The position numbers were made by a program, and so were the translations under genes. Shown here in pieces: positions 24,762 through 32,640 of a DNA stretch of 64,000 bases. The stretch's first letter is position 1. Each line of letters begins with the position of its first letter. A model generated the notes under the pieces. The model did not search any database, was not told where the DNA came from, and worked only from the letters and a program-made list of their open reading frames with translations. This stretch comes from a virus, in the IMG/VR virus record IMGVR_UViG_3300050821_001227, positions 1 to 64,000 of that record. One strand, given 5' to 3'.

Positions 24762-25098
24762 AATATATTTTACAAACGTCAGCATTTGTTTTCAATAAGC
24801 TGCGGGTATAGGCACAACAATTATCGCCAAGTTGTCCCATTCTACTAGAGAGGGGTGCAGCAATACTGCGGTCTACCCTTATTGACGCGGACACAAGCTC
24901 CCTCACACATCGAACAAACGCCGTATAAGAATCACCCCGGCTTGCAGGAAGCCGTGAACAGGTTATAAAGAAACGGACGGGCTCCTCCACCAGCAGCAAT
25001 GCTGGTCCCGTTCCGACATCAGCCGCGATTACGCTTGCCGGACACGCTAGAAGTTACCCGGAGGTAGTCGCGGCAATATTTTTGCTCTGGAGGAGACC
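24762..25098. other. Intergenic region with a hairpin
   Basis: No gene is seen. A strong hairpin lies near 24976-25012 (an ACGGG/CCCGT outer stem around ACCAGC/GCTGGT). The region ends in the leader motif before the gene at 25099. It may hold a transcript leader or attenuator. Confidence 0.5.
25084..25096 (+). promoter_or_regulatory. Recurrent RBS leader motif, variant (GCTCTGGAGGAGA)
   Basis: A variant of the repeated leader TCTCTGGGAGGAGA, two bases before the ATG at 25099. GGAGG is the Shine-Dalgarno core. Confidence 0.6.
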
Positions 25099-25617
25099 AT
25101 GGCATATACACCCGACTCTGCGCTCGAAGAGTCCCGACTTTACAACGCCAAGTTGGTGATTCAGACGTTGGCCAATTTGCCGGGCACGGATGTATTACCT
25201 GCCAACTTCGACACATTCGCGAACAAGGTTTCCAAAAAGATTGGGCTCGAATTTCTGTATCTCGGGCGCGGGCGCTATCGAGTGATACTCGACATCGTGC
25301 ATCCTGAAATAGACTTGGGTCTTGTACTCAAGATTGGCAATCAGCAAAGCATCTCGCGGGACATCGCATTGTCCATGAAGTTTCCGGAAGACCGCCCCAA
25401 GTTGTACGCGGCTTTTGGATACGGCTTAGTGGCAGAGCGCGTCAGTACGGTGACCGGAGTTGACGACGGACGGCTGAAGACACCTGAGTTTGCGGCACGC
25501 ATCGCGAAGTTGAACGAGCGTTATATAGGCCTTTTGAACGAAGACATCGGGTTCGCAGATGACAGGATTGTAGTCATCGGCAGTAGCACGCGGCTTGTGA
25601 ACAACGGCAGACGGTAA
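25099..25617 (+). CDS. Hypothetical protein, weakly kinase-like
   Basis: 172 residues with a strong RBS. The order LGRGRYRVILDIV, then LGLVLKIG, FGYGLVAERV and, near the end, LLNEDIGFADDRIVVIGSS recalls a minimal protein-kinase-like fold (glycine loop, Lys strand, hinge, and N/D-GF turn). The catalytic His/Arg-Asp motif is not clear. Treat this as a hint only. Confidence 0.7.
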   Translation: MAYTPDSALEESRLYNAKLVIQTLANLPGTDVLPANFDTFANKVSKKIGLEFLYLGRGRYRVILDIVHPEIDLGLVLKIGNQQSISRDIALSMKFPEDRPKLYAAFGYGLVAERVSTVTGVDDGRLKTPEFAARIAKLNERYIGLLNEDIGFADDRIVVIGSSTRLVNNGRR

Positions 25618-25620
25618 CAT

Positions 25621-25634
25621 TCTCTGGGAGGAGA
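25621..25634 (+). promoter_or_regulatory. Recurrent RBS leader motif (TCTCTGGGAGGAGA)
   Basis: Perfect copy. TCTC can pair with GAGA, leaving the Shine-Dalgarno GGGAG in the loop. The ATG is at 25637. Confidence 0.6.
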
Positions 25635-25636
25635 AA

Positions 25637-26038
25637 ATGGAAAATAACAACGACTTTGAAAAGGCGCTCGAATTGAATGAGCGTATACACGAATCGGTGG
25701 TAGCACAGGATCATTCGCCTGAACGGGCGGTTGAGCTACCGACCGATGAGGTCAATATCGAGGCAGCGGTCAAGACGTTCACGCACGGCCCAATCACGGA
25801 TTCCGTGACGGTTTCAACAAACGTTGAAATCAACGAGAAGTTGAACGATTTGATGACCGAGATTGATCCATTTGCCAGCGAAGACGAGAATGAAGTCGTC
25901 GCTTGTGCTTGTTCGGACTGCGTCGAATCGAGCACGGATACAGACTTGGAATTAATCGTCGCCGATATGTCGGAGCGGTTGGCCAGTTTGGAAGCGAGAG
26001 TTGCCGCGTATAACGCGAAAGCATCGCATAAGATTTAG
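25637..26038 (+). CDS. Acidic hypothetical protein
   Basis: 133 residues, strongly acidic, with a C-terminal coiled coil (LELIVADMSERLASLEARVA) and a CxCSDC cluster in the middle. No family recognised. It is preceded by the recurrent leader motif. Confidence 0.75.
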   Translation: MENNNDFEKALELNERIHESVVAQDHSPERAVELPTDEVNIEAAVKTFTHGPITDSVTVSTNVEINEKLNDLMTEIDPFASEDENEVVACACSDCVESSTDTDLELIVADMSERLASLEARVAAYNAKASHKI

Positions 26039-26044
26039 TCATGT

Positions 26045-26182
26045 TTGAAAGTTTGCAAACGCGGTCACAGTTTGAAAGGCGATAACGTCTTGGAACAGAT
26101 ACGCGATGGAAGTATTCGCCGATCTTGTAAGAAATGTCAACTAGCACGGAACAAGGTCTGGCAACGAAAGAGGGTATCATAG
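26045..26182 (+). pseudogene. Zinc-module stub of an HNH endonuclease
   Basis: An open frame of about 45 codons (possible TTG start at 26045) encodes VCKRGHSLKGDN followed 17 residues later by SCKKCQLARNKVW. This CxxGH...CxxC module precedes the nuclease domain in many phage HNH enzymes, including the one at 43636 here. The nuclease part is absent. The stop overlaps the GTG start of the next gene (TAGTG), so it may now serve as a small translated leader, or be a real mini zinc protein. Confidence 0.55.
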
Positions 26183-26658
26183 TGGCTCAACTCACAGCAC
26201 AGACAGTCGCGAAAAGACTGACCTACATGGCGGACGCGAAGAACAACATTCAAGAAGCACCCGGAACCGCCCACGTCACACCCGCCGATGGTAGCAACCC
26301 CGGTAACGGGTTGACCCCCGGCAAGAACGTTAGCATTTTCCGCATTCCAAAACCGGGAGACGGATTCCCGACCGGAAAAAGCGCGACACATTCCGCAGGC
26401 ACGTACAAGCCGTTGGTGACTGCTATCCTTCAGCAAAGCAACAACACCGTTGCTGGTCAAGGAACCGCAACACCTGTGGGTTTGGCTGTTGTGGCCGATC
26501 CGCACACAGGCGGAAGATTGCAGAACAGTCTCCAGAACGATGTTTCCGTGATGTCCGCAGCCGCGCAAGCCGCTGGCACGGGCAAGAGCACTCCTACCGT
26601 TATCGCGGGCGGGGCAGCGGGAGACGGTCTGTCGCAAGGCGCAGAAACAATCAACTAA
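26182..26658 (+). CDS. Hypothetical protein, Gly/Thr/Ala-rich
   Basis: 158 residues from GTG 26182, with AGAGGG upstream; an earlier ATG at 26134 lies inside the zinc stub in another frame. It is low-complexity, with many Gly, Thr, Pro and Ala and few charges. It could be a virion-associated or flexible structural protein. No family recognised. Confidence 0.65.
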   Translation: MAQLTAQTVAKRLTYMADAKNNIQEAPGTAHVTPADGSNPGNGLTPGKNVSIFRIPKPGDGFPTGKSATHSAGTYKPLVTAILQQSNNTVAGQGTATPVGLAVVADPHTGGRLQNSLQNDVSVMSAAAQAAGTGKSTPTVIAGGAAGDGLSQGAETIN

Positions 26659-26722
26659 CGATCTTCCATCAACATTCGGTGACAGCAAAGCGATTCGCTA
26701 CTGCTAGTCCGAATGCCTCAAA

Positions 26723-26754
26723 GGCGGATGCCCTAACATCCGCCTACTTTCTTT
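26723..26754 (+). terminator. Terminator-like hairpin
   Basis: GGCGGATG / CATCCGCC is a perfect 8-bp stem with a CCCTAA loop, followed by TACTTTCTTT. It separates the gene ending at 26658 from the HNH gene at 26768. Confidence 0.7.
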
Positions 26755-26767
26755 AGGGAGAAAGCAA

Positions 26768-27214
26768 ATGAGTTTAGAAACACAACGAGCCGCAAAGCGT
26801 CGTTGGAAAGCCAAACACCCAGAATGGCAAAAGCGTTGGAATGCGGAACATTCGGAGTTAGTTGCTCAAATGTCTCGCCGACAAGCTGCACACTGGAACG
26901 CTGCTCATCCCGAACAAAGAAAAGCGCAGCAGCGTAAAGATAGTAGAAAACGCAAGGCACATAAGCGCAATGCATCGGGAACTTTCACGGAGCAAGAGTT
27001 CAACATTCTCAAAACGTTTTACGGTAACAAGTGCCTTTGCTGTTTGCGTCCCGAAAGGTTGCTTAACGCTCTCGGTATACAGATTGTGCCTGACCACGTT
27101 GTGGCTTTGGCAAAAGGCGGGACTAACGATATCGGAAACATTCAACCGCTTTGTCACGGTAAAGGCGGCTGTAATAACCGCAAAGGCGTAAAGCACGAAG
27201 ACTACCGAGGATAG
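26768..27214 (+). CDS. HNH endonuclease
   Basis: 148 residues. A basic, Trp/His-rich helical N-terminus (KRRWKAKHPEWQKRWNAEH) leads to an HNH core: CLCCLRPERLL, then QIVPDHVVALAKGGTNDIGN, QPLCHGKGGCNNRKG. The DH pair and the N near the second zinc cluster are present. It is a free-standing homing endonuclease, bracketed by the terminator upstream and the JAMM gene three bases downstream. Confidence 0.9.
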   Translation: MSLETQRAAKRRWKAKHPEWQKRWNAEHSELVAQMSRRQAAHWNAAHPEQRKAQQRKDSRKRKAHKRNASGTFTEQEFNILKTFYGNKCLCCLRPERLLNALGIQIVPDHVVALAKGGTNDIGNIQPLCHGKGGCNNRKGVKHEDYRG

Positions 27215-27216
27215 CC

Positions 27217-27645
27217 ATGCAATCGACTGTACGCGTGAAAAGAACACAGGCAGCGTACTTTAGAAAGCTGGCCCTCGCGGAAGCAAGGAAGTCGGGCAAA
27301 GAAATTCAAGCGTACTTGGTGGGACATGTTGTCTCACCGCAACTCGTTGTTGTGGACTCGTTCCATTACACGAAGAAGTATGCCGACCAGACCACGTGTT
27401 TCGTGCGCTGGTTCGAAGACGATTATCAAGTCATCAAAGCTGCCGCAGAGGCAGCAGGCAAGCATATCATCGGTGACGCCCACAGCCATCCCGAGTGGGA
27501 CGCGGTATTAAGTCCGACCGATTATATTTCGCACATTCAGGAAGGTTACCGCATCGCGGGAATCTGCTCGACGAACAAGGGCCGCACGCGGCTCCGATTC
27601 TGGGTAGCAGAGAGCGCCCTCCCCCTGAAAATAGAGTATAATTAG
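27217..27645 (+). CDS. JAMM/MPN-domain metalloprotease
   Basis: 142 residues. The zinc site reads GDAHSHPEWDAVLSPTDYISH, which is exactly H-x-H-x10-D with the conserved Ser three residues before the Asp, the JAMM signature. An upstream Glu in KEIQAYLVGHVV could be the catalytic Glu. JAMM enzymes cleave isopeptide or peptide bonds. In phages they occur in tail-assembly proteins, but this is a stand-alone early-late gene upstream of the packaging genes. Substrate unknown: host ubiquitin-like conjugates or virion maturation are both possible. Confidence 0.85.
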   Translation: MQSTVRVKRTQAAYFRKLALAEARKSGKEIQAYLVGHVVSPQLVVVDSFHYTKKYADQTTCFVRWFEDDYQVIKAAAEAAGKHIIGDAHSHPEWDAVLSPTDYISHIQEGYRIAGICSTNKGRTRLRFWVAESALPLKIEYN

Positions 27646-27650
27646 CCATG

Positions 27651-27663
27651 CTCTGGGAGGAGA
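27651..27663 (+). promoter_or_regulatory. Recurrent RBS leader motif with upstream TATAAT
   Basis: CTCTGGGAGGAGA one base before the ATG at 27665. TATAAT lies at about 27637-27642, so a promoter may fire directly into this leader. Confidence 0.6.
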
Positions 27664-27664
27664 C

Positions 27665-27889
27665 ATGAAGCGCCACACACGCGATACCATCATCGCGCAG
27701 ATTAACAAAAAGATAGCCAGCGGCAAAGCGAACAACGCTGAAGTCGTGTTGGTGTGGATGCGCCTCATGTTGACCGAGCCCGAAGTTTGGGGACCACGGT
27801 TCGATAAGTGGTGCACCAAATCGAACAACATCACGCCTGCCGATCAGATACCGGACAACGATCCGTATGCTGGAAACGGAGGCAGATGA
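27665..27889 (+). CDS. Hypothetical small protein
   Basis: 74 residues behind the recurrent leader motif. Helical and basic N-terminus, Trp-containing middle, polar tail. No family recognised. Its stop overlaps the next start. Confidence 0.7.
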   Translation: MKRHTRDTIIAQINKKIASGKANNAEVVLVWMRLMLTEPEVWGPRFDKWCTKSNNITPADQIPDNDPYAGNGGR

Positions 27890-28155
27890 TGGGCGTCACG
27901 ACCAAGTATGAAATCACTCGCACCGAAGTCGATAGACTCGCGCTGGAGTGGTGCAAGGCGAAGCACGTTGTCGTCATGCTAGACGATGTTGCGAGAAACT
28001 TCGCAAGAGACATCGCGAATAAAGTTCTCCGCGACTTTGTACAGAGTATTGCAGAGATACAAGCAGCGAAAAAAGCAGCAGCTACGGGCGAACCTGCCCC
28101 GGCTGCCGCTCCCGCAGCGACCCCGACGAAACCTTCCATCATCCTGACAGATTGA
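27886..28155 (+). CDS. Hypothetical small protein
   Basis: 89 residues. Two adjacent ATGs (27886, 27889) follow GGAGG; the second has the better spacing. Helical, with a Pro/Ala-rich linker near the end (EPAPAAAPAATPTKP). No family recognised. Confidence 0.7.
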   Translation: MMGVTTKYEITRTEVDRLALEWCKAKHVVVMLDDVARNFARDIANKVLRDFVQSIAEIQAAKKAAATGEPAPAAAPAATPTKPSIILTD

Positions 28156-28156
28156 C

Positions 28157-28227
28157 GCGGAGCCTTAATCTAAACCTGCTCCGCATTCAAAGCGCGGGCA
28201 GTGAGTGAGATTAAGCCTGCCCGCGCT
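28157..28227 (+). promoter_or_regulatory. Twin hairpins with complementary loops
   Basis: Hairpin 1: GCGGAGC (28157-28163) with GCTCCGC (28178-28184). Hairpin 2: AGCGCGGGCAG (28191-28201) with CTGCCCGCGCT (28217-28227). Loop 1 contains CTTAATCT (28164-28171), the exact complement of AGATTAAG (28208-28215) in loop 2. The RNA can therefore form an 8-bp kissing complex, or a rearranged structure. Hairpin 2 alone would also pass for a terminator. Confidence 0.65.
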
Positions 28228-28288
28228 GTAGGGATTCTTATGAAGGGTTAAGTTAGAACATAAATCTGTGGATTCGCTATCTACAGAC

Positions 28289-28313
28289 GGAGGATGTCTT
28301 TCCGGCATCCTCC
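28289..28313 (+). terminator. Terminator-like hairpin before an HNH gene
   Basis: GGAGGATG (28289-28296) pairs with CATCCTCC (28306-28313); AAATTCTC follows. The stem closely resembles the one at 26723, which also precedes an HNH gene. Confidence 0.5.
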
Positions 28314-28338
28314 AAATTCTCACCGGAAGGAGAATAAT

Positions 28339-28884
28339 ATGAACGCACGCTGCATTGATTTGGCAGGTTCAAGGATTGCCAATGGAGAGGTCGAGGTACT
28401 TAGAAAAGTACCCAATCCAAACAGCAATACTAGCACGCAGGCATTTTGGGAATGTCTTTGCTCGTGCGGCAATGTGTTTACGACCGCAGGACAAGCAGCG
28501 CGAAGATTGAAGACTGGATGCAGACGATGCTTCGCCGCCAGAAGCAGGATTATGGGAGCAGCCCTAAGTTTCCTATTTTCGCAGTATCGCAATGAGGCGC
28601 GGCAGGCTGATAGGGCGTTTGAGTTGACGCTTGAAGAGTTCCGAAAGCTGGTCAGCAGCAATTGTGCTTATTGTGGCTTGCAGCCGCAGCAGGTTATTAA
28701 GACTGCACACGATGTGCTCTTGTATAACGGCATCGACCGAATTGACAGCCGAAAGGGTTATGTTATAGGCAACTGCAATCCCTGTTGCAAAATTTGCAAT
28801 TACGCCAAGCACAACAAGTCCAAAGAAGAGTTCTTGATTTGGCTAAAGCGCGCCTACGAGTTCAATTTCGGGAGTACCCTATGA
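28339..28884 (+). CDS. HNH homing endonuclease
   Basis: 181 residues from ATG 28339 with GGAAGGAG upstream. The N-terminal zinc-binding part (FWECLCSCGNVF ... GCRRCFAARS) is followed by a nuclease core with CAYCGLQPQQVI, YNGIDRIDSRKGYVIGN and CCKICNYAKHNKS, as in phage endonucleases whose HNH fold has a D-R-x-D-x3-GY signature. It overlaps the next gene by 4 nt (ATGA). Confidence 0.88.
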   Translation: MNARCIDLAGSRIANGEVEVLRKVPNPNSNTSTQAFWECLCSCGNVFTTAGQAARRLKTGCRRCFAARSRIMGAALSFLFSQYRNEARQADRAFELTLEEFRKLVSSNCAYCGLQPQQVIKTAHDVLLYNGIDRIDSRKGYVIGNCNPCCKICNYAKHNKSKEEFLIWLKRAYEFNFGSTL

Positions 28885-29411
28885 AAGGCGTTCTCGACGG
28901 AGCGGATGGAAAGCCCGTGCTTTACGTAGGAGATGACTCTGATGACGAAGAAGCCCAGAAGCGTGGCTACGCTATACTTTCGGCCTGTAAGGATGGTGCC
29001 TACGGGCATCGTCATTTTCTAGGTTACAAAGAACGCGGAGCGCCGAAAGGCGATCACTACTTCCACGCAACGCGAGGAAAGAGGATGGTCTTAAACCTCC
29101 TCGACTTAGAAGACCCAGAGTTCATCAAGGAAGACGTTATCTTCCCGGCATTGAAGTTCATCAACAAACATCTGAAGGCTGGCGACAAAGTCCTTGTGCA
29201 CTGTAATGCCGGACACAGTCGCGGCCCGACAATCGGGATGATGTTCCTCTGTACAATCGGGGAACTCCCCGGAGGCTTTCTGACATCGGAGAAGGTGTTC
29301 AGGGCGCTGTACCCGAAGTACAATCCCAAAGCAGGTATGAGGACGTTCGCACGGGATCACTGGCAGCAACTAAAGGACAACTTCTATTATGGAACTGACG
29401 AACCTCGCTGA
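28881..29411 (+). CDS. Protein tyrosine/dual-specificity phosphatase-like protein
   Basis: 176 residues from ATG 28881. The phosphatase loop is VLVHCNAGHSRGPTIGMMFL, a perfect H-C-x5-R with the following Ser/Thr position held by Gly. The Cys nucleophile and Arg are present. The general acid may be an Asp in the preceding LDLEDPEF stretch. Such enzymes dephosphorylate proteins or RNA 5' ends. It lies in the gene string leading to the terminase and could act on host phospho-signalling. Confidence 0.82.
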   Translation: MKGVLDGADGKPVLYVGDDSDDEEAQKRGYAILSACKDGAYGHRHFLGYKERGAPKGDHYFHATRGKRMVLNLLDLEDPEFIKEDVIFPALKFINKHLKAGDKVLVHCNAGHSRGPTIGMMFLCTIGELPGGFLTSEKVFRALYPKYNPKAGMRTFARDHWQQLKDNFYYGTDEPR

Positions 29412-30054
29412 TCTTGCTGCGAAGTCCAGTATCGCAGCGCCTGACAAAGGCACCGCAGGCGAACTCGGAGCAAAGCAACAGAACGTGGACGAGTACAACA
29501 ACGCAACCAAGCCGACGCCTACGGCAGAACCAGCGAAAGATACAACTCCCTCCCCCAAAGATCGAGTTGCCCCAAAGGCGCGATATGGAGCGCGGCCCGG
29601 AGAGAAGCGAATCGACACAACGTCGATGACGAAACCTCTCGGCAGTTTTGAGAAGGGGACATCACATGTTCCCAAGACCGGAATCTACAAACTGCACGAA
29701 GGCGAAGCAGTGATTCCAAAGGACAAGAACATGGATAGCATGAAAGACAAGATGATGGATTCTCTCGGCGGCGAGAAAAAGCCGAAGAAAGAAATCAAAG
29801 AGATGCACATCCGCAAGACTGCGAATGGCAAACACATCGTCACCCACAAGCATCATCATCCCGAGCATCACCCCGACGAGGAGCACTCCATGGAAGACAT
29901 GGGCGCTCTGCATCAGCACATGGAAGACCACGCTGGTACGCCGAATGACGGTGAAGGCGCAGAGAGCGCACCGCCCGCAGGCGCAGCGCAGATGACAGCA
30001 GCCCCGTCACCCGCAGCCGCACCCGCCGCTGGTGCATCGCCGACAGGCATGTAA
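29389..30054 (+). CDS. Hypothetical His/Ala-rich protein
   Basis: 221 residues, starting inside the end of the phosphatase gene. It is low-complexity: Pro/Thr/Lys-rich at first, then a GIYKLHEGEAVIPKD motif common in phage virion-associated proteins, then a His-rich run (HKHHHPEHHPDEEHS) that could bind metal, and an Ala/Pro tail. Confidence 0.7.
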   Translation: MELTNLADLAAKSSIAAPDKGTAGELGAKQQNVDEYNNATKPTPTAEPAKDTTPSPKDRVAPKARYGARPGEKRIDTTSMTKPLGSFEKGTSHVPKTGIYKLHEGEAVIPKDKNMDSMKDKMMDSLGGEKKPKKEIKEMHIRKTANGKHIVTHKHHHPEHHPDEEHSMEDMGALHQHMEDHAGTPNDGEGAESAPPAGAAQMTAAPSPAAAPAAGASPTGM

Positions 30055-30065
30055 GGAGATTTAAT

Positions 30066-30278
30066 ATGGCTGAGCACAGTCCAGAGGAAAAGGCCCATTT
30101 TGCCCGTTCGATGCATAAATTGCACGGGGGCGCACTTCACAGACATTTCGGAATACCAGAGGGAGAAACCATCCCTGAAGAAAAGAAAGAAGAAGCCGCC
30201 AATAGTTCCAATCCTCACGTAGCGGCCATGGGACGCATGGCGAAAGCTATGGCAGGATGGCATCACGGCAGTAAATAA
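30066..30278 (+). CDS. Small His-rich hypothetical protein
   Basis: 70 residues with AAGGAG upstream. Rich in His, Glu, Lys and Met. No family recognised. It lies directly before the terminase. Confidence 0.7.
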   Translation: MAEHSPEEKAHFARSMHKLHGGALHRHFGIPEGETIPEEKKEEAANSSNPHVAAMGRMAKAMAGWHHGSK

Positions 30279-30298
30279 GCCATCGCATCGGAGGATGT

Positions 30299-32392
30299 AT
30301 GGCTGGTGAACTGGAGATTCTACAGGCTGAGTTTGTAGCAGCCTTCCAGAACAAGAACTATCAACACAAAGGAATGCCAGAAGATGAGTACGACACTCTG
30401 GCATTGACGGCATTTGGTCACTACACGAATAAGCAGCAGTTCGATGCGATGCAGTCGTGGGTGATTTTCAATGGCGGAAAGCGCAAGGCTGGACTCCCGG
30501 CTCCCGGCAGTTGTGAATACGATCATCTGCGGCTAACGGTTGCGCGTTATCGCTTCATGTGCCAGACGAACCTGTTCTTCCTTTGCAAGATGTTGGGTTA
30601 CTCCAAAGTCACCGACAGAGAGTACAACTGGTTCAATCCCCAGACAAAGGGTTGGGAGACGCACAACACGCACGAGGAAATCTGTAACGAGTTCTTTGTG
30701 CCGAAAGACCCGGCGCACTTCGCCACCTTCGAAGCGTTCGCGACCGACGCGACCGCGAAGAGAATGTACAAGCAGCGATTGCTGCTCGTTCCTCGTGGCG
30801 GATTCAAATCGTCCATCAACATGGCCGACTGCGTTCAGTGGATTCTGTGTTTCCCTGAAGTCACCATCGGCATCTTGACTGGAAAGTTAGGATTGGCTGA
30901 AGACTTCGTCGGAGAAGTCAAGGCGCACTTCACCCTTGATGAGAACTTCGAGAAGGACAGCGAGTACAAGGGCTTCCGCCCGCGACTCCTGACAAACAAG
31001 TTCACAGGCGCTCAAACCGTATCTATGCTTCAGGTGTTGTTTCCCGAGCATTGCGTAAAGCCTCAAGAAGGCAAAGCCACTGAGTTCCAGACACCCGCCG
31101 TCACGGCTGGTGACAAAGAGCCAACGATTCGCGCTACAGGTATTGAGCAGTCATTGGCTGGATCACACTTCTGCTTACTGAAGCTGGACGACGTGGTCAC
31201 CGAAGAGAACGTTGAGACCGTAACCCGCATTGAGGGCATCAATCACCGCATCGGTGTTGACAAAGCCTTGATGCACGCATTCGGTTTCTTCGACGTAATC
31301 GGTACGTGGTACGATGAGAGAGACTACTACGGTAAGCAAATCGCTTACGACGACAAGTTGTTCTTGGCTTCACAGCGCAACCCGGCGATGAAGATTTACC
31401 GCCGCGCTGTATGGTGGCCAACCGCCGAATGCTTGGCGGCTGGTAAGATTGAGTCCGAGTGGACTGAACAAGACGTACATCTCTGGTTCCCCGCAGTTCT
31501 AACGTTCGACTTGATGAAAGCGTCGGCGATGACGGAGCCCGATGTATTTGCCATCAAGTATCTGAACGATCCTCGTCAGATCAACAAGATTAAGTTCCCG
31601 CGCGAACTCTTGATTCGCCGCACGATTAACCATAATCTGTGCCCGCATCAAGGCATGATCGTTACGACCGTGGATACGGCCTACTCGACGCAGAGTTGGG
31701 CAGACTATACCGTCATCATGACGGCAATCATCCATGGCGGGAGATTCTACATCATCAACATGGTGCGCGGAAGGTTCAACGAGTACGAACTTCCAGCGGT
31801 CATCGCGACTGTCGGGTATAAGTGGAAGCCGAAGCAGATCATCATCGAGGAGGTGATGGGCACTGCATTCGTCAAACGCGAAATCCGGCGCGAGATGGAA
31901 AAGCTGAAGATTAGTATTCCGCTCCGTAGCGCAGGTCTGGGTCAAGGCAACAAAGCCAGATCGAAATCCATGAAAGCCAAGCCAGTCCTGAGACTGCTTG
32001 GCGACCAACGCATGTTCTTCGTCAACTCTTGTGAAAGTCTCGAAGAAATTTATACCGAGATGTCTCAGTTCACTGGGACAGCGGACGACAAGCATGACGA
32101 CATCATCTCAGCAATTTCTCTGCTGGCTGAGGTCTTCGCGCCGTACGCGGACATGCACTCACAAATTAACGCGGTTGAAACTTCGTACGCGGCGGACGCG
32201 CAGTCTTACGAGCATCACCAGATGATTTACGGTCTGGGTAAGTACGCTCAACAGAATCCGGCCTTCGCAACGGATGACAACCCGAACACGCAGTTTCAGT
32301 TAGAGCAGGCCGCGCAGGCCGTTGAGCAGTCCGACGATAATCCGTTGGATGACTTGTTCGGCGGTGACCGTGCGCTGAAGACGGTGATCTGA
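30299..32392 (+). CDS. terL: Terminase large subunit
   Basis: 697 residues. ATPase: Walker A-like RLLLVPRGGFKSSINMA, Walker B CLLKLDDVVTEEN, with Glu following. RNase H-like nuclease: TTVDTAYSTQSWADYTVI (first Asp), QIIIEEVMGTAF (Glu) and DKHDDIISAISLLAE (last Asp). It cuts concatemeric DNA and pumps it into the prohead through the portal, two genes downstream. No small subunit is recognised in the window. Confidence 0.93.
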   Translation: MAGELEILQAEFVAAFQNKNYQHKGMPEDEYDTLALTAFGHYTNKQQFDAMQSWVIFNGGKRKAGLPAPGSCEYDHLRLTVARYRFMCQTNLFFLCKMLGYSKVTDREYNWFNPQTKGWETHNTHEEICNEFFVPKDPAHFATFEAFATDATAKRMYKQRLLLVPRGGFKSSINMADCVQWILCFPEVTIGILTGKLGLAEDFVGEVKAHFTLDENFEKDSEYKGFRPRLLTNKFTGAQTVSMLQVLFPEHCVKPQEGKATEFQTPAVTAGDKEPTIRATGIEQSLAGSHFCLLKLDDVVTEENVETVTRIEGINHRIGVDKALMHAFGFFDVIGTWYDERDYYGKQIAYDDKLFLASQRNPAMKIYRRAVWWPTAECLAAGKIESEWTEQDVHLWFPAVLTFDLMKASAMTEPDVFAIKYLNDPRQINKIKFPRELLIRRTINHNLCPHQGMIVTTVDTAYSTQSWADYTVIMTAIIHGGRFYIINMVRGRFNEYELPAVIATVGYKWKPKQIIIEEVMGTAFVKREIRREMEKLKISIPLRSAGLGQGNKARSKSMKAKPVLRLLGDQRMFFVNSCESLEEIYTEMSQFTGTADDKHDDIISAISLLAEVFAPYADMHSQINAVETSYAADAQSYEHHQMIYGLGKYAQQNPAFATDDNPNTQFQLEQAAQAVEQSDDNPLDDLFGGDRALKTVI

Positions 32393-32622
32393 TGAGCGAT
32401 ATAGAAATCATACCCGCGAATCCGCCGATCAACTCGGCGCGTATCAACCAATCGCGAGTCATCAACACTACGCTGTCTCTACGGGACCGCAGACAAGAAC
32501 CAGTAGTCATCCCGCCTCCTCCGGTTGACGAGAAAGTAGAAGTGCTGAAGGTACAACGACGGCACTTCGTAGCACCAGAGATAAGCGCACCGGAGCAAGT
32601 ATTCCGGCGCACCCGGCGCTAA
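32392..32622 (+). CDS. Hypothetical small protein between terminase and portal
   Basis: 76 residues, start overlapping the terminase stop (TGATG). Basic and Pro-rich (PVVIPPPPVDEKVEV). It could be a packaging or head-completion accessory protein, but nothing specific is recognised. Confidence 0.7.
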   Translation: MSDIEIIPANPPINSARINQSRVINTTLSLRDRRQEPVVIPPPPVDEKVEVLKVQRRHFVAPEISAPEQVFRRTRR

Positions 32623-32640
32623 CTTAGGGAAAGGGGGCGT

